Shown here: positions 54,242-63,013 of the stretch, piece after piece | Numbering within the stretch: the stretch's first letter is position 1 | Layout: each line of letters starts with the position of its first letter | From: Burkholderiales bacterium | Lineage (GTDB): Bacteria; Pseudomonadota; Gammaproteobacteria; Burkholderiales; Burkholderiaceae_C | Assembly: GCA_947372465.1 (NCBI GenBank) | Contig: CANBTT010000002.1 | Coordinates: 90,544-154,543 of the forward strand | DNA: 64,000 bases | Direction of reading: 5' to 3' | Made by a program: the position numbers and the translations under genes | Notes under the pieces: model-generated | Told to the model about the DNA's origin: nothing | The model's database searches: none | What the model saw: only the letters and a program-made list of their open reading frames with translations

Positions 54242-54487
54242 AGGGAGACCTTAAAGAAAAATGGGGGTCAAAGGGTTGGGTCTTGTTGCAAATCATTCCA
54301 ATCAATGGCAACCCACTTGAGGTGTTGCGTTTCGCGGGAAAAGACTTCAAAACGGCATGGGTGCCCCTTGCTTGGGGTCATTTTATCGCATTGACCGCTC
54401 GCCCTTCTTTGAAAAAAAGACTTCGAGACCCCGAAATGTCTAATGCCGCGACACAAAAAGGGCTTTTAAGCCTGAGATAATAGAGCT

Positions 54488-55300
54488 ATGGCTATTACAT
54501 ACAAAGATCAAAACGGCATTGAGGGCATGAGAGTTGCAGGTCGACTCGCCTCAGAAGTCTTGGACTATTTGGCGCCCCACGTGGTGCCAGGTGTCACGAC
54601 CAACCAACTCGACCAATTGGCGCACGACTACATCACGCAAGTCCAAGGGGCCATCCCAGCGCCATTGAACTACGCGCCTGGGGGCTATTCGCCTTATCCC
54701 AAGTCCATTTGCACGTCCATCAATCACCAGGTTTGTCACGGCATCCCCAATGACAAAGCCTTGAAAAAGGGGGACATTGTCAACATTGACATCACCGTCA
54801 TCAAGGACGGTTGGCACGGGGACACGAGTCGCATGTTTTTGCTCGGGGAGACCTCCATCGCGGCCAAACGGCTTTGCCAACTGACCTATGAGGCCATGTG
54901 GCACGGGATTGTGAATGTCAAACCGGGTGTTCATCTGGGTGACATTGGCTTTGCGATTCAAAAGTTTGCTGAAAGCAATGGGTTTTCTGTGGTGAGGGAG
55001 TTTTGTGGACACGGCATTGGTTTGAATTTCCATGAAGAGCCCCAAGTGCTCCATTACGGCAGGCCGGGCACCTTGGAGGTCTTGCAAGAGGGCATGACTT
55101 TCACCATCGAGCCCATGATCAATGCAGGTAAGCGTGACATCAAAGAGCTTGGGGACGGCTGGACCATTGTGACCCGCGATCACTCTTTGTCAGCACAATG
55201 GGAGCACACCATTTTGGTGACGCCCACAGGCTTTGAAGTGCTCACCTTGTCTGCGGCTTACCCTCCCTTGCCCTCCTTTGTCACAAGCACCAAGTGCTAG
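54488..55300 (+). CDS. map: Type I methionine aminopeptidase
   Basis: A 270-residue metalloprotease removing the initiator Met from new proteins. Metal ligands are in order: VNIDITVIKDGWHGDTSRMF (two Asp), EFCGHGIGLNFHEEPQVLHY (His), MTFTIEPMINAG (Glu) and SAQWEHTILVTP (Glu). Its 246-base upstream gap to purL holds no gene. glnD follows after 21 bases, the same order as in many betaproteobacteria. Confidence 0.96.
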   Translation: MAITYKDQNGIEGMRVAGRLASEVLDYLAPHVVPGVTTNQLDQLAHDYITQVQGAIPAPLNYAPGGYSPYPKSICTSINHQVCHGIPNDKALKKGDIVNIDITVIKDGWHGDTSRMFLLGETSIAAKRLCQLTYEAMWHGIVNVKPGVHLGDIGFAIQKFAESNGFSVVREFCGHGIGLNFHEEPQVLHYGRPGTLEVLQEGMTFTIEPMINAGKRDIKELGDGWTIVTRDHSLSAQWEHTILVTPTGFEVLTLSAAYPPLPSFVTSTKC

Positions 55301-55321
55301 TCTGCCGAGCGCTCCAATCCA

Positions 55322-57994
55322 ATGACCGCCATGAACTCACCCGCCGCTTACAAAGTCAACAAAGCCCGTCTCCTGGATGAGTTGCGACAACAAGCTCAGT
55401 TGAGATCGGCCCTTGTGGTCAAAAAAGCATTGCAAGATCTGGCCAAGTTGACCGATGAGACCTTGCGCGCTTTGTGGGCCGAGTGCGATCTGGGTGAAAC
55501 ACTGGCTTTGGTGGCCGTTGGGGGCTATGGCCGGGGCGAGCTTTTTCCTTACTCTGATGTGGATGTTTTGGTGTTGTTGCCGAGCGAACTTGAGGGCACC
55601 CAAGACGATGGGGTGCACCAAGCAATGCTCAGCAAAGTCGAAAAATTCATTGGACTGTGCTGGGACAGTGGGCTTGAGATTGGTTCGAGCGTCAGGTCTT
55701 TGGAAGAGTGTTTGAGCGAGGCGAGAAGCGACATCACGATTCAGACCTCTTTGCTCGAAGCGCGCCACATTTTTGGAAGTGAAGCGCTGTTCAAGCGCTT
55801 TCAGCGCCACTTTTTCAAAGACATCGACCCCAAGGCCTTCTTCATTGCCAAGACCTTGGAGATGAACCAACGGCACATCAAGTTTCAAAACACACCCTAC
55901 GCCTTGGAGCCCAATTGCAAAGAGTCGCCTGGTGGACTTCGGGATCTGCAAATACTGTTGTGGCTCACCAAGGCTTGTGGGTTTGGTAAAAGCTGGGATG
56001 AAATGGCCAAGAATGGTTTGGCGACCGCTTTGGAAGCGAAAAAAATCAAGAAAAACGAAATGCTCTTGAATTTGATTCGCACGCGCTTGCATTTGGTGGC
56101 CAAGAGACGTGAAGATCGTTTGATCTTTGACTTTCAAGCGCAAGTGGCGAGTGATTTGGGCTTGGCCAGCGTTGCCGATGAAGCGAAAAATGCTCGCGCA
56201 GCCAGTGAAGCTTTGATGAAGGAGTATTACTGGTGTGCCAAAGCGGTGACGCAACTCAATCAAATTTTGCTGTTGAACATTGAAGAAAAGCTCAATCCCA
56301 ACGATTTGTCGCATGTGCCAAAACCCATCAATGAGCGGTTTTCGGAAAAAGCCGGCATGTTGGAGGTCAATACGGATGACCTCTACCAAAACGAGCCCCA
56401 TGCCATTTTGGAGACCTTTCATCTGTACCAAACGACCGTGGGTATCAAGGGCCTATCGGCCAAAACCTTAAGGGCCTTGTACAACGCTCGCGATGTGATG
56501 GGGCCCGCTTTTAGAAAAGACCCGGTCAATCGGGAACGGTTTTTAAAAATTTTGAAAGAGCCCGCAGGCATCACCCACGCCTTTCGTTTGATGAATCAAA
56601 CGTCCGTTTTGGGCCGCTATTTATGGGTCTTTAGGCGCATCGTGGGACAAATGCAGCACGATTTGTTTCATGTCTATACCGTTGATCAGCACATATTGAT
56701 GGTGCTCAGGAATGTGAGGCGATTCTTCATTGTTGAGCACGCCCACGAGTACCCCTTTTGCTCCCAACTCGCCTCGGGCTGGGACAAGCCGTGGATTTTG
56801 TACGCGGGCGCGCTCTTTCATGACATTGCCAAGGGTCGCGGGGGAGACCACTCCAAGCTGGGCAAGGTGGAGGTGAGAAAGTTTTGTCGAGATCACCAAA
56901 TCGCCAAAGAAGACATGAAGCTCATCGAGTTCTTGGTGAGCGAGCACTTGAGCATGAGCCACATCGCTCAAAAACTTGACTTGAGCGATCCAGATGTGAT
57001 CTTTGATTTTGCCAAGCGCGTTAAAAATGAACGCAATTTGACGGCGCTGTATCTCTTGACCGTGGCCGACATCAGAGGCACGAGCCCCAAGGTTTGGAAT
57101 GCATGGAAGGGCAAACTCTTGGAGGATTTGTACCGCGCAACGCTGAGGGCCTTGGGCGGGAGAGCGCCAGACGCCAGCGCCGAAGTAGAGACCCGCAAAA
57201 GAGAAGCCCTGGCCCTCTTGGCCTTGTATGCCCTGCCCTTTGATGCCCATGAGAACCTTTGGAACAACTTGGATGTGAGTTATTTCATGCGCCACGATGC
57301 GCCCGATATTGCTTGGCACACCAGGCAGTTGAGTAGAAACCTTTTTATTCAAGAAGAGTTGGCCAAAGGGGCTCAGACACACAATGAGGACGTTCCCAGC
57401 AAATCTCTGCCCTCCTCCACCGTCGTTCGTGCACGGCTCTCGACCGCTGGCGAAGGCCTGCAGGTGATGGTCTACACGCCCGATCAAGTTGATTTGTTTG
57501 CACGCATTTGTGGCTACTTTGACCAAGCGGGTTTCAGCATTTTGGATGCCAAAGTGCACACGGCCAAAAACGGCTTTGCGTTGGACACCTTTCAAGTCGT
57601 GTGCGATATGCTTGAAGAGCGCTACCGTGAACTCATTTACATGGTCGAGCATGATTTGACGCAGACCTTGATCAATGTCACGGACTTGCCTCGGGTGAGC
57701 AAAGGACGCGTGTCCAGGCGTGTGAAAAACTTTCCCATCCAGCCTCGTGTGACCTTGATGCCTGATGAGAAAGCGCAGCGCTGGTTGCTCAACATATCAG
57801 CGAGCGATCGCATGGGGCTGCTTTACAGCGTGGCGCTGATTCTTGCCAAGCACAAAATCAACTTGCTTTTGGCCAAAGTCAGCACCTTGGGCGAGCGGGT
57901 GGAGGACACCTTTTTGATCGATGGCGCTGCTTTGCAGCAAAACAAGACCCAAATCGAGATGGAAACCGAATTGTTGGACGCCTTGAGTTCTTGA
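55322..57994 (+). CDS. glnD: Bifunctional PII uridylyltransferase / uridylyl-removing enzyme
   Basis: An 890-residue nitrogen sensor that adds UMP to PII proteins when glutamine is low and removes it when glutamine is high. The nucleotidyltransferase motif VGGYGRGELFPYSDVDVLVL lies near residue 65. The GlnD linker follows; the HD phosphohydrolase motif YAGALFHDIAKGRGGDHSKL is near residue 500. Two ACT domains are at about 705 (VMVYTPDQVDLFARICGYFD) and 820 (LLNISASDRMGLLYSVALIL). All parts are intact. An in-frame ATG at 55331 is an alternative start. The liv-type transporter begins 96 bases downstream. Confidence 0.96.
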   Translation: MTAMNSPAAYKVNKARLLDELRQQAQLRSALVVKKALQDLAKLTDETLRALWAECDLGETLALVAVGGYGRGELFPYSDVDVLVLLPSELEGTQDDGVHQAMLSKVEKFIGLCWDSGLEIGSSVRSLEECLSEARSDITIQTSLLEARHIFGSEALFKRFQRHFFKDIDPKAFFIAKTLEMNQRHIKFQNTPYALEPNCKESPGGLRDLQILLWLTKACGFGKSWDEMAKNGLATALEAKKIKKNEMLLNLIRTRLHLVAKRREDRLIFDFQAQVASDLGLASVADEAKNARAASEALMKEYYWCAKAVTQLNQILLLNIEEKLNPNDLSHVPKPINERFSEKAGMLEVNTDDLYQNEPHAILETFHLYQTTVGIKGLSAKTLRALYNARDVMGPAFRKDPVNRERFLKILKEPAGITHAFRLMNQTSVLGRYLWVFRRIVGQMQHDLFHVYTVDQHILMVLRNVRRFFIVEHAHEYPFCSQLASGWDKPWILYAGALFHDIAKGRGGDHSKLGKVEVRKFCRDHQIAKEDMKLIEFLVSEHLSMSHIAQKLDLSDPDVIFDFAKRVKNERNLTALYLLTVADIRGTSPKVWNAWKGKLLEDLYRATLRALGGRAPDASAEVETRKREALALLALYALPFDAHENLWNNLDVSYFMRHDAPDIAWHTRQLSRNLFIQEELAKGAQTHNEDVPSKSLPSSTVVRARLSTAGEGLQVMVYTPDQVDLFARICGYFDQAGFSILDAKVHTAKNGFALDTFQVVCDMLEERYRELIYMVEHDLTQTLINVTDLPRVSKGRVSRRVKNFPIQPRVTLMPDEKAQRWLLNISASDRMGLLYSVALILAKHKINLLLAKVSTLGERVEDTFLIDGAALQQNKTQIEMETELLDALSS

Positions 57995-58090
57995 GCCCCC
58001 CTTTGCAAGCAACCCATGATGGACAGTCCTTGGGGGATGCCATTGACATGAACAAGCCTTTTTAAAATTTATTTTTTTTGAGTTCCAAAC

Positions 58091-59296
58091 ATGAATTTAC
58101 TTCAAGCGACTTTTAAGACGATGCTGGCCTTGGCCAGCTTGATCACCTCCACGACCCTTCTTGCTCAAAGCACGATCAAAATTGGTGAGATCAACAGTTA
58201 CAAAGCGCAACCCGCCTTTTTAGAGCCCTATAAAAAGGGCATGGAATTGGCTTTGGAGGAGATCAATGCACCTGCGGCGGGTTACGCCAGTAAGTTTGAA
58301 TTGATCACAAGAGACGACAACGCCAACCCAGGAGACGCAGTGCGAGCCGCCGAGGAGCTCCTCTCTAGAGAAAAGGTGGATATTTTGGCGGGCACCTTTT
58401 TGTCCAACATTGGTTTGGCCGTTGCAGATTTTGCAAAACAACGCCGTGTCTTCTTCTTGGCCAGCGAGCCCTTGACCGACAAGATGGTCTGGCAAGGGGG
58501 CAATCGGTACACGTTCAGACTTCGTGCATCGACCTACATGCAAGTGGCCATGTTGATTCCCGAGGCGGTCAAGCTCAAGAAAAAACGCTGGGCTGTTGTT
58601 TATCCCAATTATGAATATGGACAATCGGCTGCAAGCACCTTCAAGCAGCTCTTAAAAAGCGCGCAACCCGATGTGGAGTTCGTGGGTGAACAAGCCCCGA
58701 CTTTTGGGAAAATCGATGCTGGACCTGTGACCCAAGCCTTGGCGGACACAAAACCAGAGGCCATTTTTAATGTTCTCTTTGGGGCGGATCTCACCAAGTT
58801 TGTCCGAGAAGGCAATACACGGGGTTTGTTTGAAGGGCGCGACGTCGTGAGTTTGCTCACAGGCGAGCCAGAGTATTTGGACGCCTTGAAGGACGAAACG
58901 CCCAATGGTTGGATCGTGACGGGGTATCCTTGGAGCAGCATCGAAACAGCCGAGCACAAAGCGTTTTCAAGTGCTTATCAAAAGCGTTTTGGCGACTACC
59001 CAAGACTCGGTTCGGTTGTGGGTTACATGACCATCAAGGCCATTGCCGAGGGCGTCAAAAAAGCCAAAAGCGCTCAAACCGAGGCCTTGATCACGTCCTT
59101 CAAAGGGCTTCAATTTGACTCGCCTTTTGGGAAAGTGACCTTTCGATCTGAGGACCACCAATCCACCATGGGTGCTTTTGTGGGCAAAATCAAAAATGAC
59201 CACGGTAAAGGGGTGATGGTCGATTACCGGTACATGGACGGTGCGCGCTTTCAGCCAAGCATGGATGAGATCAAAAAACTCCGTGCGCCTGATTGA
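58091..59296 (+). CDS. Branched-chain amino acid-type ABC transporter substrate-binding protein
   Basis: A 401-residue periplasmic binding protein (LivJ/Peripla_BP_6 type). Signal peptide ASLITSTTLLAQS, then IKIGEINSYKAQPAFLEPYK, GMELALEEINAPAAGYASKF, RDDNANPGDAVRAAEELLSR and KRRVFFLASEPLTDK-like core. These transporters carry amino acids, amides, urea or aromatic acids. It is first of four transporter genes in one direction (SBP, fused permease, two ATPases), and a dioxygenase-like gene follows. An aromatic or carboxylic ligand is therefore as likely as an amino acid. Confidence 0.92.
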   Translation: MNLLQATFKTMLALASLITSTTLLAQSTIKIGEINSYKAQPAFLEPYKKGMELALEEINAPAAGYASKFELITRDDNANPGDAVRAAEELLSREKVDILAGTFLSNIGLAVADFAKQRRVFFLASEPLTDKMVWQGGNRYTFRLRASTYMQVAMLIPEAVKLKKKRWAVVYPNYEYGQSAASTFKQLLKSAQPDVEFVGEQAPTFGKIDAGPVTQALADTKPEAIFNVLFGADLTKFVREGNTRGLFEGRDVVSLLTGEPEYLDALKDETPNGWIVTGYPWSSIETAEHKAFSSAYQKRFGDYPRLGSVVGYMTIKAIAEGVKKAKSAQTEALITSFKGLQFDSPFGKVTFRSEDHQSTMGAFVGKIKNDHGKGVMVDYRYMDGARFQPSMDEIKKLRAPD

Positions 59297-59344
59297 ATGC
59301 AAAAGATTCTTTTTATCGCTGCCTGATGTTGTACTGAGTTGGCA

Positions 59345-61261
59345 ATGGATGCGTCTTCTTTTGCGGTACAGCTGTTGAATGGTTTGGCACAAGCCAGCAC
59401 CTTGTTTTTGGTGGCGGCGGGCTTGTCGCTGATCTTTGGCGTGACGAAAATTGTCAACTTTGCCCATGGCTCCTTTTATATGCTGGGTGTCTACATTGCT
59501 TATGCCTTGACCGAGGGGCTTGGACGCAGATGGGGCCTGAATTGGAGTTACTGGCCCCTGGTCCTTTTAACGGGCCTGATCGTGGGTTTGTTGGGGGCGG
59601 GCGTAGAAGTTCTTTTCTTGCGTCGCATCTACAAGTCGCCTGAAATTTACCAGCTCTTGTGCACCTTTGGCTTGGTGTTGATCACAAAAGACGCCTCTCT
59701 TTGGCTTTGGGGGGCTGAGGACTTGCTGGGGCCTCGGGCACCTGGTCTAGTGGGTGCGGTAGAAATCTTGGGTCGCCGTGTACCCAGTTATGATCTTTTT
59801 TTGATCTTGATGGGCCCCCTTGTCTTGTGTTTATTGTGGTGGATGCTCAAAAGAACCCGCTTGGGTGTGTTGATCAGAGCCGCCAGCCAAGACCGGGAAA
59901 TGGTGGGTGCATTGGGTGTTGATCAAAGGGCCTTGTTCACGGCTGTTTTTGCACTGGGGTGTGCTTTGGCCGGCCTTGCCGGTGCCTTGCAGCTGCCAAG
60001 GGAGCCAGCCAATTTGAATCTGGACATGCTCACCATCGTGGAAGCATTCGTGGTGGTGGTGGTGGGGGGCTTGGGTTCTATGCCCGGCGCATTTGCAGCC
60101 GCGGTGTTGATTGCGCAAATCAAAGCCATTTGCATTGCCATTGGAAGCGTTGAGATTGCAGGCCTCTCTTTTGCGTTTTCAAAGCTCACCTTGGTGGCTG
60201 AATTTTTGGTCATGGCCTTGGTCTTGGTCTTCAAGCCCTGGGGCTTGATGGGGAGCGAGGACTTAAAAAGTCGGGAGCAAACACCGATCAACGGCTCGTT
60301 GGCTTTGCAGGCCTCGCCGCCCCTTTGGGTCTGGTCGATCGGAGTTGTTTTCTTGTTTTTCATCCCCACGCTCACGCAAGACTCGGCCTACAACACGGTG
60401 TTGGGCATCGATGTATTGACGGCAACGCTGTTTGCGATGAGTTTGTATTTCTTGATGGGCCCGGGTGGGATGCTGTCCTTTGGACAGGCTGCTTTTTTTG
60501 GCCTGGGTGCGTACGCATGCGGTTTGTTGGTGATTGAGCTTCACCTTTCCATGCCATGGGCCCTGGTCTTGGCGCCCTTGATCACAGCGCTCTTTGCGGC
60601 CATGATGGGGTGGTTTTGTGTCAGGCTCACTGGGGTGTATTTGGCCATGCTCACCTTGGCTTTTGCTCAGATCTTGTGGTCCATTTGTTTTCAGTGGGAG
60701 AGTTTTACGGGCGGCAGCAACGGATTGACGGGCATTTGGCCAAGTGCCCTGTTTTCTGAAAAGGCCCATTACTATTACCTCACGCTGTGTTTGGTCACGG
60801 GCTCTTTGTGGATCCTTGGGCGAATCATTCAAGCACCTTTTGGGTTTGCACTGAGAAGTGCTCGTGACTCAAGCCTTCGAGCGCAAGCCATTGGCATGGA
60901 TGTCAAAACCTTGCAATGGACGGCCTTTGCCGTGTCTGGTTATTTTGCGGGCCTTGCCGGTGCTCTTTTTGCGTTTTCAAAGGGCAGCATTTCGCCAGAC
61001 AGTTTGGGCATTTCTAAATCTGTGGATGCTTTGGTGATGGTCCTCTTGGGGGGCTTGCATGCCTTTTTGGGCCCCATACTTGGCGCGCTGAGTTTTACTT
61101 GGTTGCAAGACATCATTGTGCGAGAAACTCAATATTGGCGAGCTTGTTTTGGTGCGGTGATTTTGCTGCTCGTTTTGGTGTTTCCAAATGGTTTGATGGG
61201 GGTCTTCTCTAGAGCAAGGCTTGTCGGTCCTCGTCAAAAGCCAATTGGAGCTCAAAAATGA
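59345..61261 (+). CDS. Fused LivH-LivM branched-chain amino acid-type ABC permease
   Basis: A 638-residue inner-membrane protein joining two permeases that are usually separate. The LivH half (residues 1-~300) has GLSLIFGVTKIVNFAHGSFYMLG-type sequence and the cytoplasmic coupling region MVGALGVDQRALFTAVFALG. A linker around 310-330 precedes the LivM half, with GPGGMLSFGQAAFFGLGAYA, WESFTGGSNGLTGIWPSALF and RDSSLRAQAIGMDVKTLQWT. ATG 59345 is used instead of the TTG two codons earlier. The stop overlaps the next ATPase start (ATGA). Such fusions are known in this family but are the minority form. Confidence 0.93.
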   Translation: MDASSFAVQLLNGLAQASTLFLVAAGLSLIFGVTKIVNFAHGSFYMLGVYIAYALTEGLGRRWGLNWSYWPLVLLTGLIVGLLGAGVEVLFLRRIYKSPEIYQLLCTFGLVLITKDASLWLWGAEDLLGPRAPGLVGAVEILGRRVPSYDLFLILMGPLVLCLLWWMLKRTRLGVLIRAASQDREMVGALGVDQRALFTAVFALGCALAGLAGALQLPREPANLNLDMLTIVEAFVVVVVGGLGSMPGAFAAAVLIAQIKAICIAIGSVEIAGLSFAFSKLTLVAEFLVMALVLVFKPWGLMGSEDLKSREQTPINGSLALQASPPLWVWSIGVVFLFFIPTLTQDSAYNTVLGIDVLTATLFAMSLYFLMGPGGMLSFGQAAFFGLGAYACGLLVIELHLSMPWALVLAPLITALFAAMMGWFCVRLTGVYLAMLTLAFAQILWSICFQWESFTGGSNGLTGIWPSALFSEKAHYYYLTLCLVTGSLWILGRIIQAPFGFALRSARDSSLRAQAIGMDVKTLQWTAFAVSGYFAGLAGALFAFSKGSISPDSLGISKSVDALVMVLLGGLHAFLGPILGALSFTWLQDIIVRETQYWRACFGAVILLLVLVFPNGLMGVFSRARLVGPRQKPIGAQK

Positions 61262-62037
61262 GTTTGCTTGTTGTCAAGGGGATTGAAAAAAGCTACGGTG
61301 CCAACCGTGCGGTCAAGGGCTTGTCATTTTGTCTTGAGAGGGGTGAAATGCTGGCCTTGATTGGACCCAATGGGGCTGGGAAATCCACCACCTTCAATAT
61401 GCTCAATGGTCAAATTCTTCCCGATCGGGGTGACATTCAATTCAATGCGAAGTCCTTAATTGGATGCTCTCCTAGGCAAACTTGGCAGGCGGGCATCAGT
61501 CGAACCTTCCAGGTGGCTCAAACCTTTGGGTCTTTGACTTTGGCGCAAAATGTACAAATGGCCTTGCTCTCAGCAGATGCAAAGTTGTTTTCGTTTTGGC
61601 GAATAGCAAAGCATTACAAACGTGAGGAGGCCATCGATCTTTTGCGAAGCGTGGACTTGCACAGCCAGGCGGACAAAACATGTGCAAATTTGGCCTATGG
61701 CGATGTCAAGAGATTGGAGCTGGCCATTGCATTGGCCAGTGCCCCCACACTGTTGCTCATGGATGAACCCACAGCAGGCATGGCTCAGAAAGAGAGAAAC
61801 AATCTCATGGCCTTGACCCAACAATTGGTCCAAGAAAAACGTCACAGCGAAAAGGGCCTTGCTGTTTTGTTCACCGAGCACAACATGGATGTGGTCTTTG
61901 AATACGCCAACCGTGTGTTGGTCATGGCCCAAGGCGAGCTGATTGCCCAAGGTCCACCCAAAGAGATCAGAGACAGCCACTTGGTCCAATCGGTTTATCT
62001 GGGGCGTGGCCCTGTTGATCGTGAGAGCGCATTGTGA
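61258..62037 (+). CDS. ABC transporter ATPase, LivG type
   Basis: A 259-residue nucleotide-binding subunit. Walker A LIGPNGAGKSTTFNMLNGQI, Q-loop region ISRTFQVAQTFGSLTLAQNV, signature LAYGDVKRLELAIALASAPT (LivG-type variant), Walker B LLLMDEPTAGMAQKERNNL, and switch His in LFTEHNMDVVFEYANRVLVM. It overlaps the fused permease by ATGA and the next ATPase by GTGA, indicating tight co-translation. Confidence 0.95.
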   Translation: MSLLVVKGIEKSYGANRAVKGLSFCLERGEMLALIGPNGAGKSTTFNMLNGQILPDRGDIQFNAKSLIGCSPRQTWQAGISRTFQVAQTFGSLTLAQNVQMALLSADAKLFSFWRIAKHYKREEAIDLLRSVDLHSQADKTCANLAYGDVKRLELAIALASAPTLLLMDEPTAGMAQKERNNLMALTQQLVQEKRHSEKGLAVLFTEHNMDVVFEYANRVLVMAQGELIAQGPPKEIRDSHLVQSVYLGRGPVDRESAL

Positions 62038-62795
62038 AGACGAACATTGAGCACACGGCACACCCTGGTGAGGAGGTCTTGCTTGAATGCAAGAACTTGT
62101 GCGCATGGTACGGTTCGGCGCAAATTTTGTTTGATGTACATTTGAACATCAAGCGTGGCGAAGTGGTCGCGCTCATGGGACGAAATGGGGCGGGTAAATC
62201 CACCACTTTAAAGACGCTCATGGGTTTGGTCGCCAAAAAATCAGGCACGGTGAAATTTCTAGGCCGAGATCACCATGCGCTTGAGCCTTTCGAGGCTGCA
62301 CAACGGGGCTTGGCCTATGTCCCTGAGGATCGACGCATTTTTACCCATCTCACGGTCCTTGAGAATTTGAGCGTTGCGAGACAAGACAGGCGACATTTTC
62401 CCGGTGGTCAAGAGGCCCCGTTTTGGGACATCGAGAGTTTGGGTGCCTTGTTCCCAAATTTGGCGCAAATGCCTGGGCGTCTGGGTTCTCAAATGAGTGG
62501 GGGCGAGCAGCAAATGCTTGCGGTGGCCAGGAGTTTGATGGGCAACCCATTGGCGATCTTGCTGGATGAACCCTCTGAAGGGGTTGCGCCTTTGATGGTG
62601 GAGCAAATGGGGGAGATGATCTTGAGCTTGAAGCGCCGAGGGGTCAGTGTTTTGTTGAGTGAGCAAAATTTTCAATTTGCAAATTGGGTGTCCGATCGCG
62701 TGTATGTCCTCGAAAGGGGTGCGATTGTTCACAGCTCTTCAATGAAAGAACTTGCTCAAAACGAAGAACTCATGCATTCCTTTGCAAGCATTTAG
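62034..62795 (+). CDS. ABC transporter ATPase, LivF type
   Basis: A 253-residue second nucleotide-binding subunit, starting at GTG 62034 within the LivG stop. Walker A LMGRNGAGKSTTLKTLMGLV, GLAYVPEDRRIFTHLTVLEN, signature SQMSGGEQQMLAVARSLMGN, Walker B LAILLDEPSEGVAPLMVEQM and switch His position occupied in VLLSEQNFQFANWVSDRVYV by Gln, as is usual for LivF. It completes the transporter. Two hairpins follow before the dioxygenase-like gene. Confidence 0.95.
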   Translation: MKTNIEHTAHPGEEVLLECKNLCAWYGSAQILFDVHLNIKRGEVVALMGRNGAGKSTTLKTLMGLVAKKSGTVKFLGRDHHALEPFEAAQRGLAYVPEDRRIFTHLTVLENLSVARQDRRHFPGGQEAPFWDIESLGALFPNLAQMPGRLGSQMSGGEQQMLAVARSLMGNPLAILLDEPSEGVAPLMVEQMGEMILSLKRRGVSVLLSEQNFQFANWVSDRVYVLERGAIVHSSSMKELAQNEELMHSFASI

Positions 62796-62852
62796 GACGG
62801 ATGCTCGTGCACCTCTTTCGGGCTTACCGTTCACCCAAGTTCCTTCCATGCC

Positions 62853-62883
62853 CTTGCGTCCTAAGGTAAGTCCTAGGGGCAAG
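62853..62883 (+). other. Hairpin in the gap after the transporter operon
   Basis: CTTGC(GT)CCTA (62853-62863) pairs with TAGG(G)GCAAG (62874-62883), a 9-bp stem with a small internal loop. No T-run follows. It may be part of a leader structure for the downstream VOC gene or an RNA-stability element ending the transporter message. Confidence 0.4.
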
Positions 62884-62918
62884 TGGACCCTCGTGACGAT
62901 ATATTCATTCCTTTAACA

Positions 62919-62942
62919 AAAGGGCTTTGGCTTTGGCCCTTT
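62919..62942 (+). other. Second hairpin upstream of the VOC dioxygenase-like gene
   Basis: AAAGGGC (62919-62925) and GCCCTTT (62936-62942) form a perfect 7-bp stem around a 10-base loop, followed by GGACGG with no T-run. It lies about 70 bases before the start codon of the next gene. Confidence 0.45.
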
Positions 62943-63013
62943 GGACGGTGATGGATGTTGGGCGAATGCAGTCTTTTGCCTGACCTGGAATGAACAACAT
63001 TTAGCTTTGAAAG

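Noticed and set aside
55337..56431. Long open frame on the minus strand opposite the first part of glnD (364 codons)
   Set aside because: It is antisense to clearly conserved glnD domains and has no recognisable motif; a by-product of codon use in the real gene.
56621..57652. Long open frame on the minus strand opposite the second part of glnD (343 codons)
   Set aside because: Overlaps the HD and ACT domains of glnD completely and has no ribosome binding site or family signature.
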